The position numbers and the translations under genes are program-made. Of a DNA stretch of 64,000 bases, positions 36,640 through 45,260 are shown in pieces (within the stretch, counting starts at the first letter, position 1; each line of letters opens with the position of its first letter). The notes under the pieces were generated by a model. That model was not told the DNA's origin. It made no database searches and saw only the letters and a list, made by a program, of their open reading frames with translations. The DNA is taken from assembly GCA_045223915.1 (NCBI GenBank), contig JBGUZU010000040.1:1-64000 (forward strand), read 5' to 3'. The DNA comes from Ruminimicrobiellum sp045223915. GTDB lineage: Bacteria; Elusimicrobiota; Endomicrobiia; Endomicrobiales; Endomicrobiaceae.

Positions 36640-37863
36640 ATGGAAAAAGAATTAAATACACCTAAAGCATTAAGATTACATATAGGTGTCTTCGGAAGAA
36701 CGAATGTAGGAAAATCCACACTTGTAAATTATATTTCCGGACAAGATACATCTATAGTTTCTGCCGTAGCGGGAACAACAACTGATTCTGTCTATAAAAG
36801 TATGGAACTTTCCCCTTTGGGACCGGTTACACTTATAGATACGGCCGGAATTGACGATATCTCGAATTTATCGAAAGAAAGAATAGAAAGGACTACAAAA
36901 GTTTTTGATTCTACCGATGTTGCAATCATTGTTTTAGCTCCAAATATTTGGACGGAATACGAAGACAAGATTATAGAACAATTAATCAATAAAAGAACAC
37001 CGTTTCTTCTCATTATAAACAATTATAAAAAAGAAAAATTGTCCGAAAGCTTTATTAAACAAATTTTACAATACAATCTTATTGAAACCGAGTTGTTGAA
37101 GGAAAATAAGTATAGGGATGCTTTTTTATCTAAACTTAAGCAAAAGCTACTTTCCTCAATTCCGGAAGAAAGTTTAAATTTACAACCTCTTACACAAGAC
37201 ATAATAAAAAGTTTTCAAACTGTTGTAATGGTTGTTCCTTTAGATTTGGGAGCACCGAAAGGAAGACTTATTTTACCTCAAGTTCAAATGATAAGAGCAT
37301 GTCTTGATATAAATGCTGTCGTCATAATAACAAAAGAAACGGAACTTAAACAAACATTGGAGAAGTTAAAAGATAAACCCGATATAGTAATTTGTGACAG
37401 TCAGGTTGTAAAAAAAGTTTTGGATATTATTCCCGAAGATGTGGCATTTACAACTTTTTCGATAATTTTTTCTTCCAATAAGTCGGACTTTAAAACCATG
37501 CTGAACGGAATTAAAGCAATTAAGAACTTAAAACCTACGGATAAAATTCTTATAGCAGAGGCATGTTCTCATCATGCAAGTAAAGACGATATCGGCAGAG
37601 TAAAAATCCCTAAAATGTTAAGCAAATATTTAGGTTTTGAAATAAAATTCGATGTTTCTTCAGGAATAGATTATCCTAAAAATTTGGAAGACTATTCTTT
37701 AATAATACATTGCGGCGGATGTATGATTAACAAAAAACAAATGATATCCAGATTAAATTATGCTGTAGATAAAAATATACCGATAACAAATTATGGTATG
37801 GTAATATCTTTCGTAAACAATACTTTAGACAGAGTAATACAACCGTTCATAAAGAACATATAA
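36640..37863 (+). CDS. hydF: [FeFe]-hydrogenase maturation GTPase HydF
   Basis: The 407-residue protein is the scaffold that carries the 2Fe precursor of the H-cluster, made by HydE and HydG, to HydA. The GTPase domain has GRTNVGKST, a GTTTD switch and DTAGIDD. The C-terminal Fe-S site is visible as EACSHH and HCGGCM. HydE, HydG and the hydrogenase are not in the window. Its presence implies H2 production or uptake by an anaerobe. A hairpin follows directly. Confidence 0.95.
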   Translation: MEKELNTPKALRLHIGVFGRTNVGKSTLVNYISGQDTSIVSAVAGTTTDSVYKSMELSPLGPVTLIDTAGIDDISNLSKERIERTTKVFDSTDVAIIVLAPNIWTEYEDKIIEQLINKRTPFLLIINNYKKEKLSESFIKQILQYNLIETELLKENKYRDAFLSKLKQKLLSSIPEESLNLQPLTQDIIKSFQTVVMVVPLDLGAPKGRLILPQVQMIRACLDINAVVIITKETELKQTLEKLKDKPDIVICDSQVVKKVLDIIPEDVAFTTFSIIFSSNKSDFKTMLNGIKAIKNLKPTDKILIAEACSHHASKDDIGRVKIPKMLSKYLGFEIKFDVSSGIDYPKNLEDYSLIIHCGGCMINKKQMISRLNYAVDKNIPITNYGMVISFVNNTLDRVIQPFIKNI

Positions 37864-37866
37864 AAA

Positions 37867-37903
37867 AATCAACTTGTAACGATAATTTCATTACAAGCTG
37901 ATT
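37867..37903. terminator. hairpin between convergent hydF and OMP genes
   Basis: The arms aatcaacttgtaa (37867-37879) and ttacaagctgatt (37891-37903) pair over 12 of 13 positions, with an 11-base loop and T-rich flanks. It could serve both strands. Confidence 0.75.
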
Positions 37904-37921
37904 TTAAATGTTTTCCGCTAA

Positions 37922-38503
37922 TTATTTGAAATAAAATCTTATTCCTGCTTGAGGTAACCAATCTGCATAAACTCCGAAATCGTCAAAAGAGTTTCCTCCG
38001 TCCGGTTTAAGACTTATGTAACGAATTCCCATTTCTGTAAGAACCGACAAACATGGAAGAACATAGTATTCGGCACCTACACCGCCATTAATTGAAAAAA
38101 CGGAAGCATCTTGATCTCTGCCGTTACCTTTTAATGTAAAACTACCGAAAGCAAGACCGCCGAAGAAATAAATATTCAAATTGTTAATTGTCAAAACATT
38201 ACCAACAACCTTTCCGCCGATCAAGAATCTCGATGTTGCATCCCCGCTACCAAAACCCAACTGAACGTCTATGGCAAACTTATCATCAAACCAATATCTT
38301 CCGGCAATTTCATCAAAAGATAAATCCGGTGCATCGTTTACACCGCTTACAGCCTGATTAAAATTTGCTTTTGAATAACCTATACCGAAACTCCCGCTTG
38401 ATGAACTTGAACTGTTTGATTTTCCTGTATTTTTGCTTGCTGCCGCAAAAACAGTACCTACACATAAAAACAAAGCCAATGTTAAAATTGCCAACTTTCT
38501 CAT
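37922..38503 (-). CDS. outer-membrane beta-barrel protein
   Basis: The protein has 193 residues with a signal peptide ending VGTVFAA, then a serine-rich linker (NTGKSNSSSSSSGS). A small barrel of about eight strands follows, ending in FYFK. It is OmpA/opacity-like in fold. It is monocistronic, with a GGGAGG-like site before the ATG. It differs in sequence from the barrel at 184-762. Function unknown. Confidence 0.75.
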   Translation of the reverse strand: MRKLAILTLALFLCVGTVFAAASKNTGKSNSSSSSSGSFGIGYSKANFNQAVSGVNDAPDLSFDEIAGRYWFDDKFAIDVQLGFGSGDATSRFLIGGKVVGNVLTINNLNIYFFGGLAFGSFTLKGNGRDQDASVFSINGGVGAEYYVLPCLSVLTEMGIRYISLKPDGGNSFDDFGVYADWLPQAGIRFYFK

Positions 38504-38563
38504 TTTTTACTTCCTCCCGTTTTTATTAAATTCGATTTTTATTCTATAAAATTGATTTATAAA

Positions 38564-40552
38564 TTACAATAAATCACTCGGATCGAGTTCTATATTGATA
38601 AATGTTCCCGAAGGTAATTTTAGTAAAGACTGCAATTGTTCCAAAACTTCTTTTAACTGTTTTCTGTCACCCTTTAATATTATTTGCCATCTGTATGTTC
38701 CGTTCAACTTTGAGATATAAGATTGCGCGGGGCCGAGCAACGATACAGGATAATTTGATTTGTTTATTTGTTCTTCGATAAATTTATAAACCTTTTCCGT
38801 AAACTCAAACGATTTTTTGTTATCTTTGTTTCTGACGGTAATTTTAGCTATATTACAAAAAGGCGGATAAGATAAATCTTTTCTGAACTCTATTTCCTGA
38901 TTGTAAAAGTCTTTATAGTTATATTCTTTTGCAAATTTCAAAGCATAATTTTCCGGATGTTTTGTTTGTACCAACACTTTCCCCTTTATTTCAGCTCTTC
39001 CGCATCTTCCTGCCACTTGTGTAATAAGCTGAAAAGTCCTTTCCGAAGATCTGAAATCGGGCAAATATAAAGATGTGTCGGCATCAACCACACATACTAA
39101 AGATACTCTCGGAAAATCGAATCCTTTTGTTACCATTTGAGTTCCCAATAATATGGAATATTCTTCGCTTTTTATTCCTTCATAAACATCCGTATAAACC
39201 TGTTTTGATGTTGCCGTATCTCTGTCCAACCTAAAAACTTTTGTATGAGGAAATAAATTCTTTAAATCCTCTTCTACTCTTTGTGTAGCAACACCTATTA
39301 TTCTGTATTCATAATTACCGCATGCGGGACATTTCAACGGAAACTTCATTTGTTTTCCGCAATAGTGACATTCCAAATGTTCCGGATGTTTATGATATAC
39401 CATAGCGACCGAACAATCGGGACATTGTATTACGGTATCGCAATGTTTACAAATTATCGAAGGTGAAAAACCTCTCCTGTTTAAGAATATTATGACTTGT
39501 TCTCTTCTGGCTAAGGCTCTTTTTATTGCTTGCAACATAGGTTTTGAAAAAACAGAAACAGTCATTTTCAAATTATTTAAAGGAAGCATTTTAATTGCAG
39601 GCATTTCTTTTTTATCTATTCTGTAAGGCATTTCTATTAACTTATATTTGTTTTCTATTGCCGAATAATAAGTCTCTATAGATGGTGTTGCAGATCCAAA
39701 AACAGTAACGGCACTATTATATTTTGCTCTCCATAATGCTATTTCTTTTGTATCGTAAGAAGGTTTGTTGTTTTGTTTATACGTGTTTTCGTGTTCTTCG
39801 TCTATTATTATAAGTCCTAAATTTGTAAAAGGTAAAAATATTGCAGACCTTGCGCCTACAACAATTTTTATTTCTCCGTTCTGTATGGCATTAAAAATTT
39901 TATATTTTTGTATTGTAGTTACTTCGCTGTGCCATAAAGCAACAATATTGCCAAACCTTTTGTTTAATATGGAAATAAATTGCGGAGTTAACGATATTTC
40001 CGGCAACAAAAATATCGCGGATTTATTGTTGCCTATTGCAGTTTGAATGCTTCTTAAATAAACTTCCGTTTTCCCCGATCCCGTAACGCCGTGTATTAAA
40101 AAATTTTCATTTTTACCGGTTTTTATTGATTGTTCTATTTGTTCTATGGCGTTTTTTTGATATTGTGTCATATCAAAATTAGGATTAACGATTTTTGTTT
40201 TAGAGTTTTTTGTTTTAGAATTTCTTTTCGGAACTTTCAATGATATAGGAACGATTGTTGCCAATGCTTCGCCGATGGAACACAGATATGTTTCCGAAAG
40301 CCACTTTGCAAGTTCTACAACTTCATCGGTCAATATTTCTATATCATCTATAACTTTCGTTATATCCTTTAGTTTTATATCTTTATCTTTATAATTTTCT
40401 ATTACGGATATAACATAACCGTCAAGAGTCCTGCTCCCAAACGGAACGGTAACTCTTCTGTATTTTAACTGTTTGTTTCTTAACTCTTCCGGAATTGTAT
40501 AATAAAAAGATTTGTTTAACGGAACGGGTAAAACAACTTCTGCAACATTCAT
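38564..40552 (-). CDS. priA: primosomal replication restart helicase PriA
   Basis: This 3'-5' helicase reloads the replisome at stalled forks. It has 662 residues. The N-terminal fork-binding domain is followed by helicase motifs GVTGSGKTEVY (Walker A), IIDEEHE (Walker B) and GSATPS. A zinc region with eight cysteines has the pattern CxxC...CxxC...CxxC...CxxC (CKHC, CPDC, CHYC, CPAC). It is last in the gmk-rpoZ-coaC-coaB-UDG-priA run, a familiar bacterial order. Confidence 0.96.
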   Translation of the reverse strand: MNVAEVVLPVPLNKSFYYTIPEELRNKQLKYRRVTVPFGSRTLDGYVISVIENYKDKDIKLKDITKVIDDIEILTDEVVELAKWLSETYLCSIGEALATIVPISLKVPKRNSKTKNSKTKIVNPNFDMTQYQKNAIEQIEQSIKTGKNENFLIHGVTGSGKTEVYLRSIQTAIGNNKSAIFLLPEISLTPQFISILNKRFGNIVALWHSEVTTIQKYKIFNAIQNGEIKIVVGARSAIFLPFTNLGLIIIDEEHENTYKQNNKPSYDTKEIALWRAKYNSAVTVFGSATPSIETYYSAIENKYKLIEMPYRIDKKEMPAIKMLPLNNLKMTVSVFSKPMLQAIKRALARREQVIIFLNRRGFSPSIICKHCDTVIQCPDCSVAMVYHKHPEHLECHYCGKQMKFPLKCPACGNYEYRIIGVATQRVEEDLKNLFPHTKVFRLDRDTATSKQVYTDVYEGIKSEEYSILLGTQMVTKGFDFPRVSLVCVVDADTSLYLPDFRSSERTFQLITQVAGRCGRAEIKGKVLVQTKHPENYALKFAKEYNYKDFYNQEIEFRKDLSYPPFCNIAKITVRNKDNKKSFEFTEKVYKFIEEQINKSNYPVSLLGPAQSYISKLNGTYRWQIILKGDRKQLKEVLEQLQSLLKLPSGTFINIELDPSDLL

Positions 40553-40554
40553 TT

Positions 40555-41400
40555 TTAACCCTTTTTGTTAACCAATGCCATTACTTTTTGCATATCGTGC
40601 CAAACATCTTTTTTTAATTTGGGATTTCTTAATAATGCGGCGGGATGATATGTAGGCATTAACGGTATTCCCATATATTCTGTGAAATTACCTCTTAACG
40701 AGCTTATAACATCGTCACTCTTCAATAATGCTCTGGTAGAAGATGCACCTAAGGTTATAATAACTTTAGGTGATATTATCTTTATTTGCTCATCCAGATA
40801 AGGTTGGCAAGTTTGCATTTCTTCTGGTGTAGGAGGTCTATCGTTTCCTTTAAGTTCCGGATTTTCCGGATTTTTCATAGGATGACATTTTACGATATTG
40901 GCAATATAAACGGTTTCTCTTTTATATCCCATGGCTTCTATGATTTTTGTTAATAAATTACCGGCTTTTCCTATAAACGGTTGGCCTTCATGATCTTCTT
41001 GAAATCCCGGACCCTCTCCGATAAACATAATATTTGCATAGGGATCTCCGCTACCGCAAACAGCATTTAATCTATGTTTGCCCAACTCACACTTTTTACA
41101 AGCACATATTTGATCTTTTAAATCTTCAAGCTTTTGTTCGGCATTTTTTGTTTGTGTAGTCTTTTTGGTAAGAGACTGTTCTCGTTTTGTTGCCTTTTTC
41201 ATTTGTATATTTTCTTGTTTTACGATTTTTTGTTCTATTCCTTTAATAACTGTTTTTTCATTCTTTGCAGAATCTTTTTGTTTGGCTTTTTCCGATAATA
41301 TGGATTTGTCCAACACAAGTTCGTCTTCACCCCAATTTTTATATTCTTCTATTGAGGTTCTAACGAGTCTTAATAGTTTTATATATTCCGATTGATTCAT
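40555..41400 (-). CDS. type 4/5 uracil-DNA glycosylase (Fe-S)
   Basis: The 281-residue protein has its UDG domain in the C-terminal 190 residues. CKKCELGKHR starts the 4Fe-4S ligand set. The uracil-recognition loop is GEGPGFQEDHEGQPFIGKAG, and MPTYHPAALLR is near the end. The first 90 residues are a lysine- and glutamate-rich extension without a known domain. This extension is common in the branch sometimes annotated as a SPO1 DNA polymerase-related protein. It overlaps coaB by 41 bases. Confidence 0.92.
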   Translation of the reverse strand: MNQSEYIKLLRLVRTSIEEYKNWGEDELVLDKSILSEKAKQKDSAKNEKTVIKGIEQKIVKQENIQMKKATKREQSLTKKTTQTKNAEQKLEDLKDQICACKKCELGKHRLNAVCGSGDPYANIMFIGEGPGFQEDHEGQPFIGKAGNLLTKIIEAMGYKRETVYIANIVKCHPMKNPENPELKGNDRPPTPEEMQTCQPYLDEQIKIISPKVIITLGASSTRALLKSDDVISSLRGNFTEYMGIPLMPTYHPAALLRNPKLKKDVWHDMQKVMALVNKKG

Positions 41401-42016
41401 TGATTATCTCTTTTGCTACTTTTTCTTTTGACACCAAATTCATTTTTTTCATTGAACCGTTTTTAAAAATCAGTGTAGGTGCGGACTTATTCGAAGAAAT
41501 TGTACTTGCATCGTTAGCAACAATCATGTCTAAATTCTTTTCCCTTAGTTTTGTTTTGGCATAGGATAAAAGATTTTTGCTTTCCAATGCAAAACCTACA
41601 ACCACTTGGTTTTCTTTATGAAAACCGACATATCTTATGATATCGGGATTTTTTACAAGCGTTAAAGTTATTGTATCGTTACCGATAACAGTTTTTTTTA
41701 TTTTTGTTTTTGATCTTTCAATCGGTCTGTAATCGGAAACAGCGGAAGCGCCTATAAAAATATCCGCAAATTTTAACTTTTGCTTTACTGCCGCCAACAT
41801 TTCTTTTGCACTTATAACATTTATAACTTTACAATTTTTTCTCTTAGGGATATCGATATCCGAAGGCCCTTTTACAACAATAACATTGCATTTTTGTTTT
41901 AAGGCTTCATCAACCAAAGCTTTTCCCATTTTACCCGAAGAAGCATTTGATATAAACCTAACAGGATCTATATATTCTCTTGTCGGACCTGAAGTGATAA
42001 GTATTGTTATAGCCAT
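41360..42016 (-). CDS. coaB: phosphopantothenate-cysteine ligase (separate CoaB)
   Basis: This is the ligase half of coenzyme A synthesis, 218 residues, starting with the classical ITSGPTREYIDPVRFISNASSGKMG. In most bacteria CoaB is the C-terminal half of a fused CoaBC. Here a stop codon and a fresh ATG one base apart separate it from coaC. Both halves look complete. It reads FIGASAVSDYRP where the fused enzyme has AAVADYRP. Confidence 0.9.
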   Translation of the reverse strand: MAITILITSGPTREYIDPVRFISNASSGKMGKALVDEALKQKCNVIVVKGPSDIDIPKRKNCKVINVISAKEMLAAVKQKLKFADIFIGASAVSDYRPIERSKTKIKKTVIGNDTITLTLVKNPDIIRYVGFHKENQVVVGFALESKNLLSYAKTKLREKNLDMIVANDASTISSNKSAPTLIFKNGSMKKMNLVSKEKVAKEIINESIGIYKTIKTR

Positions 42017-42017
42017 T

Positions 42018-42569
42018 TTATTTTAAATTATTTTCTATTGTTTTTAATATTGTTTCATTATCTGCAAGACAACCGTCACCGACAACTCCGCAAGCAAGAA
42101 GCCCCGGTCTTGCATCAACTATTTCATAACCGAAACTTTTCAAAGTTTCCATATTTTTTTCAACGGCTTTATGATGATACATATTGTGGTTCATTGCCGG
42201 ACAAACGATAACCTTTGCGGTTGTTGCAATTGCGGTTGATGTTACTAAATTATCTGCCATACCGTTAGCTAATTTTGAAATTGTGTTTGCCGTTGCCGGA
42301 ACTATCACATATACATCAGCTTTTTGTGCAAGAGAAACATGTTCTATCTCGAAATAAGAAGTATCAAACATATCCACAAAGACTTTATTTTTGGTTAAAG
42401 ACTGAAATGTTAACGGTGTAATAAATTTAGTTGCAGCTTCCGTCATCACACAAGTAACATTTGCCTCCGATTTAATAAGAGATCTTACTAAATCACAAAC
42501 TTTATAAATAGCAATACCGGCACAAATACCGATTATTACATTTTTCCCTTTCAAACTAGTTTGCTGCAT
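42018..42569 (-). CDS. coaC: phosphopantothenoylcysteine decarboxylase (separate CoaC)
   Basis: This FMN enzyme makes 4'-phosphopantetheine. It has 183 residues, with IIGICAGIAIYK at the N terminus, the catalytic motif PAMNHNM and a substrate clamp GLLACGVVGDGCLAD. It is normally fused to CoaB in bacteria; here it is a stand-alone gene directly upstream of coaB. It overlaps rpoZ by 14 bases. Confidence 0.92.
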   Translation of the reverse strand: MQQTSLKGKNVIIGICAGIAIYKVCDLVRSLIKSEANVTCVMTEAATKFITPLTFQSLTKNKVFVDMFDTSYFEIEHVSLAQKADVYVIVPATANTISKLANGMADNLVTSTAIATTAKVIVCPAMNHNMYHHKAVEKNMETLKSFGYEIVDARPGLLACGVVGDGCLADNETILKTIENNLK

Positions 42570-42816
42570 TTTCTTCTTGTTTTTCCTCTTTTTCAGCTTC
42601 TCTCTTCTTGTTTATTTCTTCTATTTTTTCATAGGTTGCTTCACCGGATAAAACATCTCTAACGGCTTTATCCAATAACTCCGCTTGAGATAAATTTTTA
42701 TATCCGTCATCATTTTTCTTAACTTTTATCCAATCTATTGCAAGTTTTGTAACTTCATATTTTCCTTTGCCTGATGCAAAGAATAATTCTTCTATTGGTC
42801 TTTCTTCATTGGTCAT
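42556..42816 (-). CDS. rpoZ: RNA polymerase omega subunit, divergent
   Basis: The 86-residue protein lies between gmk and coaC, the standard place for rpoZ. The core segment SGKGKYEVTKLAIDWIK corresponds to the omega helix usually reading NRYELVLVAAKRARQL. The C-terminal tail is acidic and lysine-rich. The ATG at 42816 follows a GGGGGAAAG site; an ATG five codons earlier is possible. The assignment rests partly on context. Confidence 0.7.
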   Translation of the reverse strand: MTNEERPIEELFFASGKGKYEVTKLAIDWIKVKKNDDGYKNLSQAELLDKAVRDVLSGEATYEKIEEINKKREAEKEEKQEENAAN

Positions 42817-42817
42817 T

Positions 42818-43417
42818 TTACTTTCCCCCACAAATATTTTTATTTCTTTTTATTGATAATCTTTCCGCACAAATTACGGACTTAACTTCCTGTATACTTT
42901 TATCTAACTTATCATTCAAAATCAAATAATCGTACTTAGGTAAATAAGTTAGTTCTTTTTTCGCATTTTCAATTCTTCTTTTTATAACGGTTATTGAATC
43001 TTTATTTCTTTTTATTAATCTCTCTTTTAATACTTTTAAACTCGGTGTCGTAATAAAAATCATTAAAGCTTCTTTATATTGTTTCTTTATTTTAACGGCA
43101 CCTTGAACATCTATATCAAGTAAAATATCTTTACCTTTGTTTATAGTTTGCTCCAATACTTTCTTTGATGTTCCGTAAAAATGGTCGTGAACTTTTGCCC
43201 ACTCTACAAACATATTTGCTTTAACCATCTTTTTAAATTCACTGTCGTTAACAAAAAAGTATTCTCTACCGTTCTTTTCTCCTTTTCGCGGTTCCCTTGT
43301 AGTAGTGGAAACGGAGTAAACAATATTATTGTCGCTTTTTATTAAAGCATCACAAATACTCGTTTTTCCGGCACCCGAAGGAGCAGAAACAATAATAATC
43401 ATTCCCTTCTTTTTCAT
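42818..43417 (-). CDS. gmk: guanylate kinase
   Basis: This 199-residue enzyme phosphorylates GMP to GDP. The P-loop APSGAGKTS, the GMP-binding STTTREPRKGEKNGREYFFV and LDIDVQGAVKIKK are conserved. It is the first gene of the gmk-rpoZ-coaC-coaB-UDG-priA operon. No strong Shine-Dalgarno sequence precedes the ATG. Confidence 0.96.
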   Translation of the reverse strand: MKKKGMIIIVSAPSGAGKTSICDALIKSDNNIVYSVSTTTREPRKGEKNGREYFFVNDSEFKKMVKANMFVEWAKVHDHFYGTSKKVLEQTINKGKDILLDIDVQGAVKIKKQYKEALMIFITTPSLKVLKERLIKRNKDSITVIKRRIENAKKELTYLPKYDYLILNDKLDKSIQEVKSVICAERLSIKRNKNICGGK

Positions 43418-43476
43418 AATCTTATATTTTATTAAAAAACTAACAAATTGTAAACAACAAACCGCAAGCTATAAAC

Positions 43477-43516
43477 AAAAAGAGCCGTGTAGAATTATAT
43501 CTACACGGCTCTTTTT
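43477..43516 (-). terminator. intrinsic terminator after mscL
   Basis: A perfect 17-bp stem with a six-base loop (attata): aaaaagagccgtgtaga on one side, its complement on the other. It has A-runs before and T-runs after, so it can work on both strands. It lies 10 bases past the mscL stop. Confidence 0.92.
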
Positions 43517-43525
43517 ATATCTATA

Positions 43526-43987
43526 TTACTTTATATCTGATGTACAATGCGGGCATTTTGTCGCTTTTATATCAATTTCAGAAAAGCAATAAGGGCATTT
43601 CTTTGTTGTAGGTGCTGCAGGTGCAGGTGCAGGTTCTTCTTTCATTTTATTAATAGCTTTAATTATTACAAATATTGCGAAAGCTACTATTAAGAAAGAA
43701 ATTATGCTGTTAATAAAGAAACCCAAATTCATTGTTACGGCTCCTGCTGCTTTTGCTGCTTCCAAAGAAGCATACGGTGCTGCTGTTTCTGCTCCGTCTC
43801 TTAATACGATGAACCAATTTGTAAAATCAACATTACCCATCAAAAGGCTGATAGGAGGCATTATAATATCCGCAACCAAAGAATTAACTATCTTTGTAAA
43901 TGCAGCTCCTATAATGATACCTACTGCCATATCCATCACATTTCCTCTTGCGATGAACTTCTTAAATTCACTGAAAAAACTTTTCAT
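43526..43987 (-). CDS. mscL: large-conductance mechanosensitive channel MscL with zinc-ribbon tail
   Basis: The protein has 153 residues. The N-terminal amphipathic helix and TM1 (FKKFIARGNVMDMAVGIIIGAAF) are typical, and TM2 is near 95-115. A C-terminal zinc ribbon, CPYC...CPHC, follows an Ala/Pro linker in place of the usual cytoplasmic helix bundle. The channel opens under membrane tension to release solutes in hypo-osmotic shock. The RBS AAGGAG is strong. Monocistronic. Confidence 0.95.
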   Translation of the reverse strand: MKSFFSEFKKFIARGNVMDMAVGIIIGAAFTKIVNSLVADIIMPPISLLMGNVDFTNWFIVLRDGAETAAPYASLEAAKAAGAVTMNLGFFINSIISFLIVAFAIFVIIKAINKMKEEPAPAPAAPTTKKCPYCFSEIDIKATKCPHCTSDIK

Positions 43988-44067
43988 TTACTTTCTTTCT
44001 CCTTTTTTTAGATTTAATAAATTTACAATTTGTAAATATACAAAATTATAACTTTTAAAGCAATTTA

Positions 44068-45216
44068 TTATCTTCTGCCATTATTTTTTAAAAAGGTTAA
44101 TATTTCTTCGGTATAATCTCCGAAACACGATTTGCCAAGTGATAATTGAGGATCTATTCCCACCGGTTTTTCCGTTTCTATTACAACAGGATTTCCGTTA
44201 TAATCAAAAGTAATATCCCAATTACAAAATTTAAGCCACGGAATCGCAGAATGAAGTTTTATAACTGTCTCTCGAATTTTCGGAAACAACTCAATTTTAT
44301 AATTTTTAAAGACAACTCCGGTATCCGGATGTGCATAATATTTCTTTTTCTCTCCTATACAAAGAGCATAATCAAACAAAGTACCGTCATTTTTTATACC
44401 TATCTCCAAAGAACGACCATTAAGGCCGTCCCAATCAACGAAACAATTTCCTCTTCCTATTTTAAAAACACAATTTATTATTTTTATTTGGTCATTCCAT
44501 ATAAGAGAAGAAACAGCAAATGTATTTACGGATTTTGAATAAATGTCCGAAATACTTTTATGACAGGTAATCTTTTCCTGAACTATAAAGTTTTTGTCAT
44601 AGAAATTTTCAATTATATCTTTTATACTTGATTTAGAATAAATATCTATACCGTTTATCAATTTTACTGTTCTGCAATTTTTTGCAAATCCCGTGTTATC
44701 AAAAGCAGAAGGCTTAATAAAAACGTCCCCCATATTCGACATCTTTTCATAAAATTCTTCCTTTGAAATTATATTGTTGTCTGAATCAAAGAAAATACCA
44801 TTTATTGAGCCAAAAAGTCTTTTTGGTGCCTTTACTCCCGCAAAATTTGCACAAAGGTATAAGAAGTTTTTATCTTTCAAAACTTCATAATAATTTTTTT
44901 GGGAATTCATTATATCCGTAAATTTTAAAAAGATATCAAAAGGAATATACTTTGCATCAAAATTACCGCTATACATTGTAAATAAATTATGCCATTTATA
45001 ATCAACCTTTTTGCCGTAATTTCTTTTGTAAAATTGATCTATTTCATCTTTTTGTTCTTTCGTTAAAATGTTTTTGTTTAGTGCGTAATCAAATTGAGCC
45101 GAAAAATACCTGTAAAGATGTTTTCTTCTAATGTAAGCCGAACAAGTAAAAACAAAAGATCTCATACGGTAACTACCGAATATAGAAAGGAACAAATTTC
45201 TTAATTTCTTTTTCAT
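44068..45216 (-). CDS. sugar-transfer-associated ATP-grasp protein, paralogue 1
   Basis: The 382-residue protein has an ATP-grasp core at about 120-375: lysine-containing strand GDVFIKPSAFDNTGF, then NFIVQEKITCH, and metal-site region KFCNWDITFDYNGNPVVIETEKP. This matches the sugar-transfer-associated ATP-grasp group found in capsule or exopolysaccharide clusters. The likely reaction is an amide or ester link on a cell-surface glycan; this is inference. The first 60 residues are basic and helical. It is about 45% similar by eye to the next gene, so tandem duplication is likely. Confidence 0.75.
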   Translation of the reverse strand: MKKKLRNLFLSIFGSYRMRSFVFTCSAYIRRKHLYRYFSAQFDYALNKNILTKEQKDEIDQFYKRNYGKKVDYKWHNLFTMYSGNFDAKYIPFDIFLKFTDIMNSQKNYYEVLKDKNFLYLCANFAGVKAPKRLFGSINGIFFDSDNNIISKEEFYEKMSNMGDVFIKPSAFDNTGFAKNCRTVKLINGIDIYSKSSIKDIIENFYDKNFIVQEKITCHKSISDIYSKSVNTFAVSSLIWNDQIKIINCVFKIGRGNCFVDWDGLNGRSLEIGIKNDGTLFDYALCIGEKKKYYAHPDTGVVFKNYKIELFPKIRETVIKLHSAIPWLKFCNWDITFDYNGNPVVIETEKPVGIDPQLSLGKSCFGDYTEEILTFLKNNGRR

Positions 45217-45260
45217 AACAAAAACCTCATTTTGCCGGGCAAATAGTTTTATTATTTAAA

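Noticed and set aside
36640..37863. EngA/Der or MnmE GTPase
   Set aside because: There is one GTPase domain only, and the C-terminal EACSHH and HCGGCM motifs are those of HydF.
41360..42569. Frameshift in a fused coaBC
   Set aside because: coaC ends at a clean stop and coaB has its own ATG and full N-terminal motif, so separate genes explain it better without read data.
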